Of a stretch of 64,000 bases of DNA, positions 50,282 through 58,786 are shown one piece after another (the stretch's first letter is position 1; the number at the start of each line of letters is the position of its first letter). A program made the translations under genes and the position numbers. The notes under the pieces are model-generated. The model had not been told where the DNA came from, ran no database searches, and saw only the letters and a program-made list of their open reading frames with translations. This stretch comes from CAXTSE01 sp035554115 (GTDB lineage Bacteria; Actinomycetota; Actinomycetes; Actinomycetales; Microbacteriaceae): the NCBI GenBank assembly GCA_035554115.1, contig DATMIW010000013.1, positions 94,848 to 158,847 of the forward strand. The letters are read 5' to 3'.

Positions 50282-50295
50282 TATCCACTTGGATA
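50282..50295. promoter_or_regulatory. Candidate TetR operator, copy 2
   Basis: TATCCA-CT-TGGATA, a perfect 14-bp palindrome in the gap between the LigM-like gene and metF. It shares CCACTTGGATAG with the site at 30271. Confidence 0.6.
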
Positions 50296-50314
50296 GCACG
50301 CGGGAGAATGAGTT

Positions 50315-51709
50315 CTACTTACGGTACTGCTCGCGGGCGTAATCCGAGAACGGAGTGGGTGCGACAGTTGCCCGCACCGAGACCTGCGCGTGCGGCGCAA
50401 TGTCTGCCCGCGGCGGGTTCACGTCGTCGCCCCACAGAATCGTCACCTGAGTTCCGGGCTCCGCGAAGACGGGGTCGATTGCGGCCAGGGAGATGAATCG
50501 GCGGTCGTCGGCCACATATCCGGACTGCGCCGTGAAACCGATCGTCTTCCCGTCGACCTGCACCGCGTCGAAGTTGATCGACTCGAAGCTCACGTCGTGA
50601 AGGCTGCGGAACTGCGGGGGCAGACCCGTCTCCGGCTTGACCGTGTCGGTATAGAGCTTGCCGAAGTCGTCTTCATCCCAGATGAGCGTCACCTTGGTCT
50701 TGAGGAGCTTCGGGTCCCGCGCCGCCAAGGCCTCGCGCCCGATGAACTCGTGCTCGTTCGACACCATGAAGTCATAGCCGATGTCATAGGGCGTGAGGTA
50801 GTAGTCCTCGATGTTCTCGGGCTTGTAGCTGCCCGTGTACGGCAAGACGCCGACGTTGGCCGGCAGCCATTCCCGGAACGCACGCATCGACTCACCGGCG
50901 AGCAGCGCCGGGGTTGCCACGAACCAGCCGGACTCGAGGTTGGTTGTGAAGTACGCGATCGAACCGACGGGCGTGATCCCGAACTCGGCGCCAGCCTCGA
51001 GGATGGCTGAACGCACATCCTCACCCTCGGCATAGGGACCGAAGAACTCGAAGCCCGGCTGACCCGCCATGCCGTGACGCACGGCGTTGACCGTGTGCCC
51101 GGCGATCGTGAACTCGGTCATGTTGAACAGCTTGACCTCGGGAACAGCGCCTCCGATGGCCTTCTCGATGACCTGCAGCGCCTTCGGCCCCTGCACTTCG
51201 AAGCGGTACAGGATCGGGTCGGTCTCACGCGAGCGCAACGGCGTGAACCAGTGGTTCGGGTGATCCGCCGTGAACTCCACGTCGTAGTCGCCGATCTCGA
51301 TGTTGTACTGCACCCACATCGCGAGAGTCGCATCGCCGATGAGGTCAAAACTGTTCTCTTCCAGCTGCATCAGGATGCCGTCGCCGATGATGAGGCCCTC
51401 AGGGCTCAGCGCCACGAACTGCTTCGCCTGGCCGGGCGTGAAGGTGCGGTAGCCGTTGATCGAGAGATCCCGGAAGACTTTCAGCGCATCCGGGCCTTTC
51501 ACAAAGAAGTCCGACATGTGCTCGGACTGGTGCAGGAAGGCCGCGCCGTCGCGCCACGACTTCTGCTCCTGACGCCAGTCGGAGTACTCCGCCACGAGGC
51601 GGGATTCGATGTTCGGGTGTCCGAGCGGAGCGGCACGGGATGCGAGGACGGGTGAGTCGTACTGGTCAATGACTTCTTGGGTGCTCGGGGTAGAGGGGGT
51701 GGAGCTCAT
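50315..51709 (-). CDS. LigM-type tetrahydrofolate-dependent demethylase (paralogue 4)
   Basis: About 464 residues from ATG 51709 (MSSTPSTPSTQEVIDQ); ATG 51721 is also possible and neither has a strong Shine-Dalgarno. Markers are AEYSDWRQEQKSWRDGAAFL, LHQSEHMSDFFVKGPDALKV, EGLIIGDGILMQLE, RFEVQGPKALQVIEK, VRHGMAGQPGFEFFGP, YLTPYDIGYDFMVSNEHEFI and VTILWGDDVNPPRAD. It is nearest to the copy at 30346. It should hand methyl groups to THF, and the metF-like gene follows 74 bp downstream. Confidence 0.83.
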   Translation of the reverse strand: MSSTPSTPSTQEVIDQYDSPVLASRAAPLGHPNIESRLVAEYSDWRQEQKSWRDGAAFLHQSEHMSDFFVKGPDALKVFRDLSINGYRTFTPGQAKQFVALSPEGLIIGDGILMQLEENSFDLIGDATLAMWVQYNIEIGDYDVEFTADHPNHWFTPLRSRETDPILYRFEVQGPKALQVIEKAIGGAVPEVKLFNMTEFTIAGHTVNAVRHGMAGQPGFEFFGPYAEGEDVRSAILEAGAEFGITPVGSIAYFTTNLESGWFVATPALLAGESMRAFREWLPANVGVLPYTGSYKPENIEDYYLTPYDIGYDFMVSNEHEFIGREALAARDPKLLKTKVTLIWDEDDFGKLYTDTVKPETGLPPQFRSLHDVSFESINFDAVQVDGKTIGFTAQSGYVADDRRFISLAAIDPVFAEPGTQVTILWGDDVNPPRADIAPHAQVSVRATVAPTPFSDYAREQYRK

Positions 51710-52067
51710 GGTTCTATCCATTCATATGAGGATGCGGTGCAGATGTGGGCCCAGCAACAGGCTGGTCCGGGCGACAGGCGCGCCAGAATGCAGAATCACC
51801 GACGCTTCACGGGGGAAAGGAAGCGACCCACGGCACGCAGATACTGTGCCGCAGCCTCGAGCGCTACGAGTCAGGATTCAGGAGATGAGAAAGCGCTCAC
51901 CACGCCCGGCTCTGAAGGGAACGAATGGCCACAGCACGGGCAATACGTGGCTATTCACCGCGATCACGTCCTTTGTGGTCCGCAGGCGCGCAGGAGGCGC
52001 GGCCATTCAATGGGGAAACCGTACAGAAAGAAGGCTACGGCTGTCAATGCATCCGATGCGGGTGCGG
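51710..52067. other. Intergenic region, no gene seen
   Basis: 358 bp between the demethylase and the arsenate reductase. A half-site TATCCA (51715-51720) lies next to the demethylase start. Open frames here lack family features. It presumably contains the demethylase promoter. Confidence 0.5.
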
Positions 52068-52493
52068 CTATTGCTCGCGGCCCGCTGGGCCGCCGGCCCC
52101 GAGCTCGGCGAGCAGGGCCTCGACCCGCGCTCGGATGTCGTCGCGAATCGGCCGCACCTCGTCAAGCGGAAGACCTTTCGGATCGGCGAGCTCCCAATCT
52201 TCGTAACGCTTGCCGGGGAATATGGGGCACACGTCCCCGCATCCCATGGTGATCACGACATCCGATTCTTTGACCGCCTCGGTGGTCATCAATTGCGGCA
52301 CGCCCCCGGAAATGTCGATGCCGAGCTCGGCCATCGCGGCGATTGCGACAGGGTTGATCTCGTTCCCGGGTTCTGAGCCGCCCGAGCGCACCTCGACGGC
52401 GCCGCCAGAGAGTTCCCGCGCGAAACCGGCGGCCATCTGGCTGCGGCCGGCGTTGTGGATGCAGACGAAAAGCACCCGTGGCTTCGTGCTCAT
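52068..52493 (-). CDS. arsC: Arsenate reductase, low-molecular-weight phosphatase type
   Basis: 141 residues. The P-loop near the N-terminus is VLFVCIHNAGRSQMA (CxxNAGRSQ), and later MGCGDVCPIFPGKRYEDWEL followed by DPKG supplies the second Cys and the acid Asp. It reduces arsenate to arsenite; actinobacterial members often use mycothiol/mycoredoxin. It diverges from arsR across a 58-bp promoter region. Confidence 0.93.
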   Translation of the reverse strand: MSTKPRVLFVCIHNAGRSQMAAGFARELSGGAVEVRSGGSEPGNEINPVAIAAMAELGIDISGGVPQLMTTEAVKESDVVITMGCGDVCPIFPGKRYEDWELADPKGLPLDEVRPIRDDIRARVEALLAELGAGGPAGREQ

Positions 52494-52551
52494 AACTGGG
52501 CCTCCCGGCTCATAGATCGACGTTCATCAATATACATGCCAAGATCGAGAC

Positions 52552-52902
52552 ATGACCCTCACCGAGTTGCTGCCTGTGCGCGATGTCACGGCCACCTGCG
52601 AACCTCTGACGCGCGACACGATCAGCGCCGACAACGCGGTTCGCCTCGCGTCGTCGCTGAAGGCTCTCGCCGACCCCGCCCGCCTGCGCATCCTGTCGAT
52701 CGTCATGGCGCACGATGACCGCGAAGCCTGCGTCTGCAACCTGACCGAACCGCTCGGCCTCAGCCAGCCGACAGTGTCACACCACCTCAAGATCCTGGTC
52801 GAGGCGGGGTATCTCACGCGGTCGCAGCGCGGCACATGGGCGTACTACGCGCTCGTGCCCGGTGCGCTGGATGACGTCGCTCGATTGCTCGTGACCGTCT
52901 GA
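52552..52902 (+). CDS. arsR: ArsR-family arsenite-responsive repressor
   Basis: 116 residues. The winged helix-turn-helix reads ALADPARLRILSIVM and LGLSQPTVSHHLKILVEAGY. The Cys pair in EACVCNL and an N-terminal Cys (TATCEPL) match the As(III) site of the ArsR branch found in Corynebacterium. It should release the shared arsC/arsR promoter when arsenite binds. The aquaporin starts 3 bp downstream. Confidence 0.92.
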   Translation: MTLTELLPVRDVTATCEPLTRDTISADNAVRLASSLKALADPARLRILSIVMAHDDREACVCNLTEPLGLSQPTVSHHLKILVEAGYLTRSQRGTWAYYALVPGALDDVARLLVTV

Positions 52903-52905
52903 GCC

Positions 52906-53652
52906 ATGGCGCCTGAATTCCCGCCGACGGCAACCACGCCGGCCGAAACCATAACGTCCGAAACCATGCCGTCCCGCTCCCGCCGCCTCCTCGCCGAGTT
53001 CCTGGGCACGGCGCTCCTGGCAGCCGTCGTCGTCGGATCCGGCATCGCCGCCGAGCGCCTGTCGCCCCACGACACCGGACTCGCCCTTCTCGAGAACGCG
53101 CTCGCCACGGCGTTAGGGCTGGGGGTCATCATCGTGATCCTCGGGCCTGTCAGCGGAGCCCATCTCAACCCGGTTATTTCCCTCGTCGACGCCATTCTTG
53201 GCCGCCGCCGCTGGGGCGACGCCCTGTCCTATATTCCGGCGCAGGTGCTGGGATGCGCGGCCGGGGCGATTCTGGCGAACCTCATGTTCGGCGGTGCCGC
53301 CGTGTCGATCAGCACGAACGATCGACTGACACCGGCCCACCTGCTCAGCGAAGCCGTCGCCACGGCGGGGCTCGTGCTGGTGGTGTTCCTGCTCGCCGCC
53401 CACGGGCAGCAGCGCTTCGCGCCCGTGTCGGTTGGCGCCTACATCGGGGCAGCGTATTTCTTCACCAGCTCGACCGGTTTCGCCAACCCCGCGATCACCG
53501 TCGGGCGGATGCTCACCGACACCTTCTCGGGAATCGCACCCAGCTCGGCGCCCGCCTTCATCGCCGCGCAGGTGGTCGGCGGTGTCCTCGGACTCGGTCT
53601 TGTGCGCCTATTGGCGCCGACAGCGTCCGCTAGCCGAGCGGCACAACCCTGA
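52906..53652 (+). CDS. aqpS: Aquaglyceroporin of the arsenic cassette (AqpS-like)
   Basis: 248 residues, six membrane helices. The two pore loops are SGAHLNPVISL (NPV instead of NPA) and GFANPAITVGR. In rhizobial ars operons AqpS lets arsenite leave after ArsC has formed it, replacing the ArsB pump. The arsR-aqpS operon with divergent arsC fits that role. A decayed second copy of its C-terminal coding region lies 2.7 kb away. Confidence 0.87.
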   Translation: MAPEFPPTATTPAETITSETMPSRSRRLLAEFLGTALLAAVVVGSGIAAERLSPHDTGLALLENALATALGLGVIIVILGPVSGAHLNPVISLVDAILGRRRWGDALSYIPAQVLGCAAGAILANLMFGGAAVSISTNDRLTPAHLLSEAVATAGLVLVVFLLAAHGQQRFAPVSVGAYIGAAYFFTSSTGFANPAITVGRMLTDTFSGIAPSSAPAFIAAQVVGGVLGLGLVRLLAPTASASRAAQP

Positions 53653-53658
53653 GGCTGG

Positions 53659-55074
53659 CTACGGAGTGACGTTGCGGTTGGAAATCAACGATCCAGGTGT
53701 CGGCGTGAGAACAGTGTTCGTTGGCCCACCGGTTTCCAGGTTATGCCCGGCTATGCCCACCTGAGCATAAGTGAACGCTGGGTTGTTTTTCACGTTGCTG
53801 TACCCGCCCGCGTACAGCTGCCCGCGCCAGACGAACCCGTTGGTTCCATCGAACGCGCACGGCGTGTAGAGCATGGCGTCGATGGGGGACTGGATCTGGA
53901 AGCTGTTGTTGATCGCGAAGTTACCCAATGCCGCAGAGCAGGTGGGTATCGCATCCACGGTCGTATCGGGCGTGATGAACCAGAGCTTGTGCTTGGTCGA
54001 GTCGGAGGAAGCGAAGTTGAGCTGGTTGATCGCACCCCAGCTGAATTTGGGGGCAAAGATGACCACGTCGCTCGTCAACTTGAAGGTCGTGTTGTTGGTC
54101 ACCTGAATACCCGACGAACATGCGAGCGCGTTGATGATGGTCGGGGCCCCCCCGAGCCCACCGAAGTTACCGCCCGGCTGCGTGCACGACGACCCGCTTA
54201 GGGTGACGATCTGATAAGGAATGCCCGTGGAATCAACCCAGTCCGCGGGCGTGTAGGCGACATCCGTCCACGGGGCCGAGGCGGGGATCGCGGCGCTCTG
54301 CGTGTAGGTACCGCCCACCTTCGAGCCGGGCGGGTTGGGCGACACACTTCCAGCAGTCAGATCGCCACTGATAGAGCCGTGAGACCCGAGCGCAACAGAG
54401 CCGGAGACCGAGGCGTTGCCGTTGATTGCACAGTCTTTGTTCTGGAAGTCCAAGTTGCCGATGATCACCACGTCACCGTTGAGAACCGAGTTGTTCTTCG
54501 CACAGACAAAGTTGCCGTTCTTGATGACCAGACCCCCACCCGAACTCTCGGAGAGGTCGAGCGAGGCGTTGGCCTCCACGGTTCCTCCGCCGTAGAGGTA
54601 CATGCCAACCCCGGAGGGAGTGACGCCGGGCCACAGGAAATTGAAGATCGCCTCCACGACAACAGGGTCCCCATCGATGTTGCCGGCGGCGTTGACAGCA
54701 CGACCGGTGGAAACCACGCGCACCTGCGGGGACAACGACGCGGGGCACCCGTCCTGCCACGCCCCGCTCACCAGCCGCTGCACCTTGGCCGAATACCTCA
54801 CCGAACCCGTAGTGGCGGCATAGGTCGCTGTGGTCGGCTGTGAACCGCAGTTGCCGGCATAGAGGCCGGCACGTGCTGCTGCGACGCCCGCGTCGGCGGA
54901 GGCTTGCGCCTGCACGTCGGAACGTGTCGAGTTCGTGAAGGTGAGCCCTCCGACGATCGAGGACGACAGCATCCCGCTGACGACCACGCCGATCGCCGCG
55001 ATTGCGAGAACAGGAATTATCGAAGAGCCGCGGTCGGATCGGAGTTGCCGCATAAGCCGTTTTGTCAATAGCAC
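53659..55074 (-). CDS. PilX-like pilus assembly protein, large
   Basis: 471 residues. The N-terminus (SDRGSSIIPVLAIAAIGVVV) is a prepilin-like hydrophobic helix after a basic leader. The long remainder is a Gly/Asn/Ser-rich right-handed beta-helix-like region (GNLDFQNKDCAINGNASVSG) with several Cys. The third gene of a minor-pilin trio, its start overlaps the pilW-like stop by 10 bp. It converges on the aquaporin gene with a 6-bp gap. Confidence 0.7.
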   Translation of the reverse strand: MLLTKRLMRQLRSDRGSSIIPVLAIAAIGVVVSGMLSSSIVGGLTFTNSTRSDVQAQASADAGVAAARAGLYAGNCGSQPTTATYAATTGSVRYSAKVQRLVSGAWQDGCPASLSPQVRVVSTGRAVNAAGNIDGDPVVVEAIFNFLWPGVTPSGVGMYLYGGGTVEANASLDLSESSGGGLVIKNGNFVCAKNNSVLNGDVVIIGNLDFQNKDCAINGNASVSGSVALGSHGSISGDLTAGSVSPNPPGSKVGGTYTQSAAIPASAPWTDVAYTPADWVDSTGIPYQIVTLSGSSCTQPGGNFGGLGGAPTIINALACSSGIQVTNNTTFKLTSDVVIFAPKFSWGAINQLNFASSDSTKHKLWFITPDTTVDAIPTCSAALGNFAINNSFQIQSPIDAMLYTPCAFDGTNGFVWRGQLYAGGYSNVKNNPAFTYAQVGIAGHNLETGGPTNTVLTPTPGSLISNRNVTP

Positions 55075-55631
55075 GCTGGGCTCCCTGTGCTCCCGGCTCG
55101 GCTGGCGACCGAGCTCATCATGGTTTGAGGAATTGCTTGATTAGGTACGGCGATGGTGTAAGCAACAGTCACGACCTCGCCGGAGGCAGTGAAGATGCCC
55201 GTCCCGGACTTTGGCGAGACCGAGGTGTCCAATGTGGTCCATGACGCAAGATCCGTGGCGGTCGGGACCGCGGGGATTGCGGTGGCGGATGTTGTATAAG
55301 AAATCGATCCGTCCGACGCGGAGTAGTACCACGCCGTGCAGAGCCAGGTGATCGAGGACCCCTTCTGCGCTGTACGTGCAACGAGCAGCTGGTCATTTCC
55401 CGTCGGGGAGGTCAATCGGAAATCTGAGGAATTCCGAACGCCTGTTTCAATCGACCGGACTGCCAGCTGGCCCGCGCCGGCGGCTTGCACTCGTCCCGTA
55501 ACCATCGGTGGCGTTGACAGCAAAGAAATGAGGACTCCCCCTGCGGCCGTCAGGACAATAATTGACAGGATCGATGCAACGAGAAGCTCAATCAGGGTGA
55601 TGCCGTCGTCGTCCTTTAGTCGCGCGCGCAT
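55065..55631 (-). CDS. PilW-like prepilin
   Basis: 188 residues. A type IV prepilin signal is visible: short charged leader MRARLKDDDG, then ITLIELLVASILSIIVLTAA with Glu at +5 of the cleaved protein. The remaining ~150 residues form a soluble head with two Cys near the end. It probably acts as a minor pseudopilin with its neighbours. Cleavage needs a PilD-type peptidase encoded elsewhere. Confidence 0.8.
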   Translation of the reverse strand: MRARLKDDDGITLIELLVASILSIIVLTAAGGVLISLLSTPPMVTGRVQAAGAGQLAVRSIETGVRNSSDFRLTSPTGNDQLLVARTAQKGSSITWLCTAWYYSASDGSISYTTSATAIPAVPTATDLASWTTLDTSVSPKSGTGIFTASGEVVTVAYTIAVPNQAIPQTMMSSVASRAGSTGSPACY

Positions 55632-55638
55632 GCCACCC

Positions 55639-56061
55639 TCACACCCCTGTGACGAAAACCATTGTGGCCGCCGAGACCTTGACGCTGCCAGTGGCTGTGT
55701 CGGTGACCGTCACGCTGACCTTCACCGTTGACGGAAAGCTGGCGGGGCAGGCAGCAACAGTCCGCACTGTCCGGAGCGTGACGTCCGGTCGCACCACCGT
55801 CGTCTGGTCAAGCGGTGTCAAACCCGCACAGGTCGTTTTCGATCGCTCGTCTTCGATTGCCTGATTAGCCAGCGACGTTGCCGTGACCAGCACAGCGTTG
55901 TTCACCGACTGAACGAGACTCTGAGTCAGCAGGGGCAAAAGAGCGAGTGCAATGAGCGCAAGAAGGAACATCGCAATGACCGGTTCAATGAGCGTGAAGC
56001 CGTCGTCATCACGCGGGGTCGACAATGCAGACCTCGGTTTCTCGATGCGGTGGCGGTCCAT
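55639..56061 (-). CDS. PilV-like prepilin
   Basis: 140 residues. The prepilin site is DDDG/FTLIEPVIAMFLLALIAL, with a Pro right after the +5 Glu. A small head with two Cys (TTCAGL, AACPASF) follows. First gene of the trio, with AGGAGA upstream of the ATG. Confidence 0.8.
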   Translation of the reverse strand: MDRHRIEKPRSALSTPRDDDGFTLIEPVIAMFLLALIALALLPLLTQSLVQSVNNAVLVTATSLANQAIEDERSKTTCAGLTPLDQTTVVRPDVTLRTVRTVAACPASFPSTVKVSVTVTDTATGSVKVSAATMVFVTGV

Positions 56062-56187
56062 GCGAATTCAGCTCTCCTGGCTGTCCAGAGATTTCGGGTA
56101 CTCCAGATCCCTGAGTGTATTCGGGAGCGTCGACGGATGTTAGACTTCCCGCCGCCTGCAGACGGCCCCAGTCATAGGGTCACCTTT

Positions 56188-56347
56188 GGTGTTCCTGCTC
56201 GCCACCCACGGGCAGCAGCGCTTCGCGCCCGTGGCGGTCGGCGCCTACATCGGCGCGGCCTATTTCTTCACCAGCTCAACCGGTTTCGCCAATCCCGCAA
56301 TAACCGTCGGGCGGCTGCTCACCGAACGCGATCGTGTCGCCGCCTAG
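56188..56347 (+). pseudogene. Decayed aquaporin C-terminal fragment
   Basis: Bases 56188-56325 match 53382-53519 of the aqpS-like gene with 11 differences over 138 bp by eye, eight of them synonymous. The frame reads HGQQRFAPVAVGAYIGAAYF through GFANPAITVGRLLTERDR and stops at 56347. There is no start codon or N-terminal part, so it is a remnant. It lies on the other side of the pilin trio from the intact gene. Confidence 0.9.
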
Positions 56348-56451
56348 AAGATCGGCGTGTATGCGCACACCCTCCAGATCCTTGACGATTTGATCACAAA
56401 ATCGATACGATCAAATGGCACTTTGGACAACGACGTTGGAAGGTATCCAGC

Positions 56452-56955
56452 ATGAGCACAGCCGTCCCTGACGCCTGCACCCCCGCATGGGCGCATTCAG
56501 TCGGCGTCATCGATCTCCAGCCAGTCGGCACGGTACCCTCCGAGCTCACTCAGCTCGCAGATCGGCTGATGGTTACGGAGACCGTGAGTCGTTACGGGAT
56601 CGCCTACGACGAACGACGGCTCGATGTGCTCGAGAGTCTGATGACCGAGACAGCTGCCTTCTCGTATCGCTTCGGCGAGGGCGCCCCCGTGGGCTACACC
56701 GGGCGTGCCGCCGTGATCGCGTGGCTCGAAGACGTCATGACCTCGCAAGCCGATCAGCGTCGCCACCTGATGAGCAACATCCTTGTCGAGCGGCTCACCG
56801 CCAGCGAGGCGACGGTTATCGCATACACAGCCATCTTTGGCATCGAGCATGAGGCAAAGCTCATCACAACCGGCGTGTACGCGTTCGAGCTGGTCAAGCA
56901 CGACAACCGCTGGCTCATCGCAGAAGGAATTGACGCCCTCGACCGCCCGTTCTGA
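56452..56955 (+). CDS. SnoaL/NTF2-like protein
   Basis: 167 residues. LADRLMVTETVSRYGIAYDE followed by RRLDVLESLMTE, and FRYGEG/VGYTGRAAVIAWLEDV and RRHLMSNILVE, follow the SnoaL_4 (polyketide cyclase/ring-hydroxylating dehydratase-like) pattern. Such small alpha+beta barrels act as cyclases, dehydratases or isomerases. It lies 28 bp before the VOC gene and is probably in one operon with it. An AT-rich palindromic stretch (GATTTGATCACAAAATCG) precedes it. Confidence 0.75.
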   Translation: MSTAVPDACTPAWAHSVGVIDLQPVGTVPSELTQLADRLMVTETVSRYGIAYDERRLDVLESLMTETAAFSYRFGEGAPVGYTGRAAVIAWLEDVMTSQADQRRHLMSNILVERLTASEATVIAYTAIFGIEHEAKLITTGVYAFELVKHDNRWLIAEGIDALDRPF

Positions 56956-56983
56956 CCCGGATCCACCTGGAGGACATCGCACC

Positions 56984-57400
56984 ATGAAGGAACTGAAACC
57001 GCATCACACGGCAATTTCCGTCCGAAACCTCGACACCTCCCTCGCCTTCTATGGGGCCCTGGGGTTCACAGAAGTCAATCGAAGTGCTTTTGGCGAGGCC
57101 ACCATCGTCCACTTGACGCTTGGCGGCTTTGCGATCGAGCTGTTCGCCTTCCCCAAAAGTGCCGATCTGCCGCCTCTTGACCTTGGATTTGGCAACGGGC
57201 TTGAGGTTATCGGCCTGAAACATATTGCACTTGCAACCGACGATATCGATGAGGCCCTCGCCGAGCTGCAGCGGCGCGGCCTCGCGGACTCGTCAGTCAC
57301 GGTCGACGGGCTGGTCGATGGCCGCGCAAAGTGGTTCTTCTTCAAAGACCCCGACGGACTATGGGTGGAGATCATCCAGGAAAACAGATTCTCCTTGTAG
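56984..57400 (+). CDS. VOC/glyoxalase-family protein
   Basis: 138 residues from ATG 56984 after GGAGGA. It is a single vicinal-oxygen-chelate module: HHTAISVRNLDTSLAFYGAL, GLKHIALATDDIDEALAEL and FFFKDPDGLWVEIIQE with the usual His/Glu metal ligands. It is too short for a ring-cleavage dioxygenase; lyase, isomerase or resistance roles are all possible. Follows the SnoaL-like gene and converges on the aldo/keto reductase remnant. Confidence 0.8.
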   Translation: MKELKPHHTAISVRNLDTSLAFYGALGFTEVNRSAFGEATIVHLTLGGFAIELFAFPKSADLPPLDLGFGNGLEVIGLKHIALATDDIDEALAELQRRGLADSSVTVDGLVDGRAKWFFFKDPDGLWVEIIQENRFSL

Positions 57401-57409
57401 GACGCCCAA

Positions 57410-58436
57410 CTACCGTCGCCGTGCCGCTGGCAGCAGCTCGTGGGCGCCGTAGCTGTTGTCGTCCGGATTGAGTGTCACCCCCGGCGCGACGAGCTCGTCA
57501 ATTCGGTCGAGGACCTCGGTTGAGAGTGTGATTTCAGCCGCCGGAAGGTATGACTCCAGCTGCTCCAGCGTTCGTGGTCCCACGATCGCAGCCGTCACGG
57601 CGGGGTGATTGATACAGAACGCGATGGCCATTTCGATCAAGCTCATCCCGTTCGCCTCCGCGAGCTGCGCAAGGTCCTCAACAATGTTCAGCTTGCGCTG
57701 ATTGGCGGGCTTCGTCATGTCAAACCGGGCCTTCGGGCGTGCGGATGACGTCGGCGCCGCCGCAGCATCCTTTCGCCACTTTCCGGAAAGCCAGCCGCCG
57801 GAGAGAGGACTGTAGGTCAACGTTCCCATGCCGTGGCGCTGAGCTGTGGGGAGAACGTCTTCTTCTATGCCGCGCACCAGAATCGAGTACGGCGGCTGCT
57901 CCGTGACGAAACGCTCAAGGTTCCGCCGCTGCGACGCCCACTGTGCCTCGACGATCTGCGAGCCCGAGAACGACGACGACCCGATATAGCGGACCTTTCC
58001 CTGATGCACGAGGTCGCTGAGTGCGCCGAGAGTCTCCTCGATGTCGACGTCAGGTGTCGGACGGTGTACCTGATACAGGTCGATCCAGTCGGTACCAAGC
58101 CGCCGCAGTGAGTTCTCGACTTCCTGGATGATCCACCGACGCGACCCACCGCGGTGGTTGGGGGTGTCATCCATGGGAATGAAGAACTTTGTCGCGAGCA
58201 CCACATCGTCGCGACGCCCGGCGAGAGCCTTGCCGACGATCTCCTCCGAGACCCCGGCGGAATAGACGTCGGCGGTGTCCACGAAGTTGATGCCCGCATC
58301 CAGAGCCCGGTGGATGATGCGGATGCTGTCTGCCTCATCCTCTGCCCCAGGGGCCGAACATCATCGTGCCGAGACAGAGGGGGCTGACCTGGACGCCGGT
58401 ACGCCCGAGCGGGCGATAGCTCATCGTGGATGTCAT
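57410..58436 (-). pseudogene. Aldo/keto reductase with an internal frameshift
   Basis: The minus-strand gene starts properly at ATG 58436 after GGAGG and reads MTSTMSYRPLGRTGVQVSPL then CLGTMMFGPWG. It shifts frame around 58343-58354 (GCCCCAGGGGCC on the + strand) and resumes as AEDEADSIRIIHRALDAGIN then FVDTADVYS. The rest (57410-58282 and before) is intact: RRLGTDWIDLYQVHRP, VRYIGSSSFSGSQI, TYSPLSGGWL, and the NADPH region VGPRTLEQLE. Two missing bases fit best. It is either a recent pseudogene or a sequencing error. Confidence 0.85.
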
Positions 58437-58468
58437 GGTGCCTCCACCGTAGATCGAGACACGAAATG

Positions 58469-58542
58469 TAGCGAGGGCGGGACTTGAACCCGCGACACCA
58501 CGATTATGAGTCGTGTGCTCTAACCACCTGAGCTACCCCGCC
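58469..58542 (-). tRNA. tRNA-Met (CAT)
   Basis: 74 nt. Acceptor GGCGGGG / CCTCGCT, D-arm GCTCAGGTGGTTAGAGC, anticodon loop CTCATAA, T-arm GCGGGTTCAAGTCCCGC. The G1-U pairing and sequence fit elongator tRNA-Met. A CAT anticodon alone does not exclude tRNA-Ile2. Confidence 0.9.
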
Positions 58543-58585
58543 GGGCGAACTCCAGCCGCCGCGAAAAGCACCGACGAGAGCTCGG

Positions 58586-58657
<72 letters not shown>

Positions 58658-58786
58658 GCGACCGCATACGTGCGCGGCACCGCAAAACTCTAGCATCCGC
58701 CCGGTGCCGGTCTTCGCCGGGGTCCCCCGCATCCGCACCCCACCTTTCGACACGAGACGTTCACCCGGCTCGCCTAGGCTCGTCGA

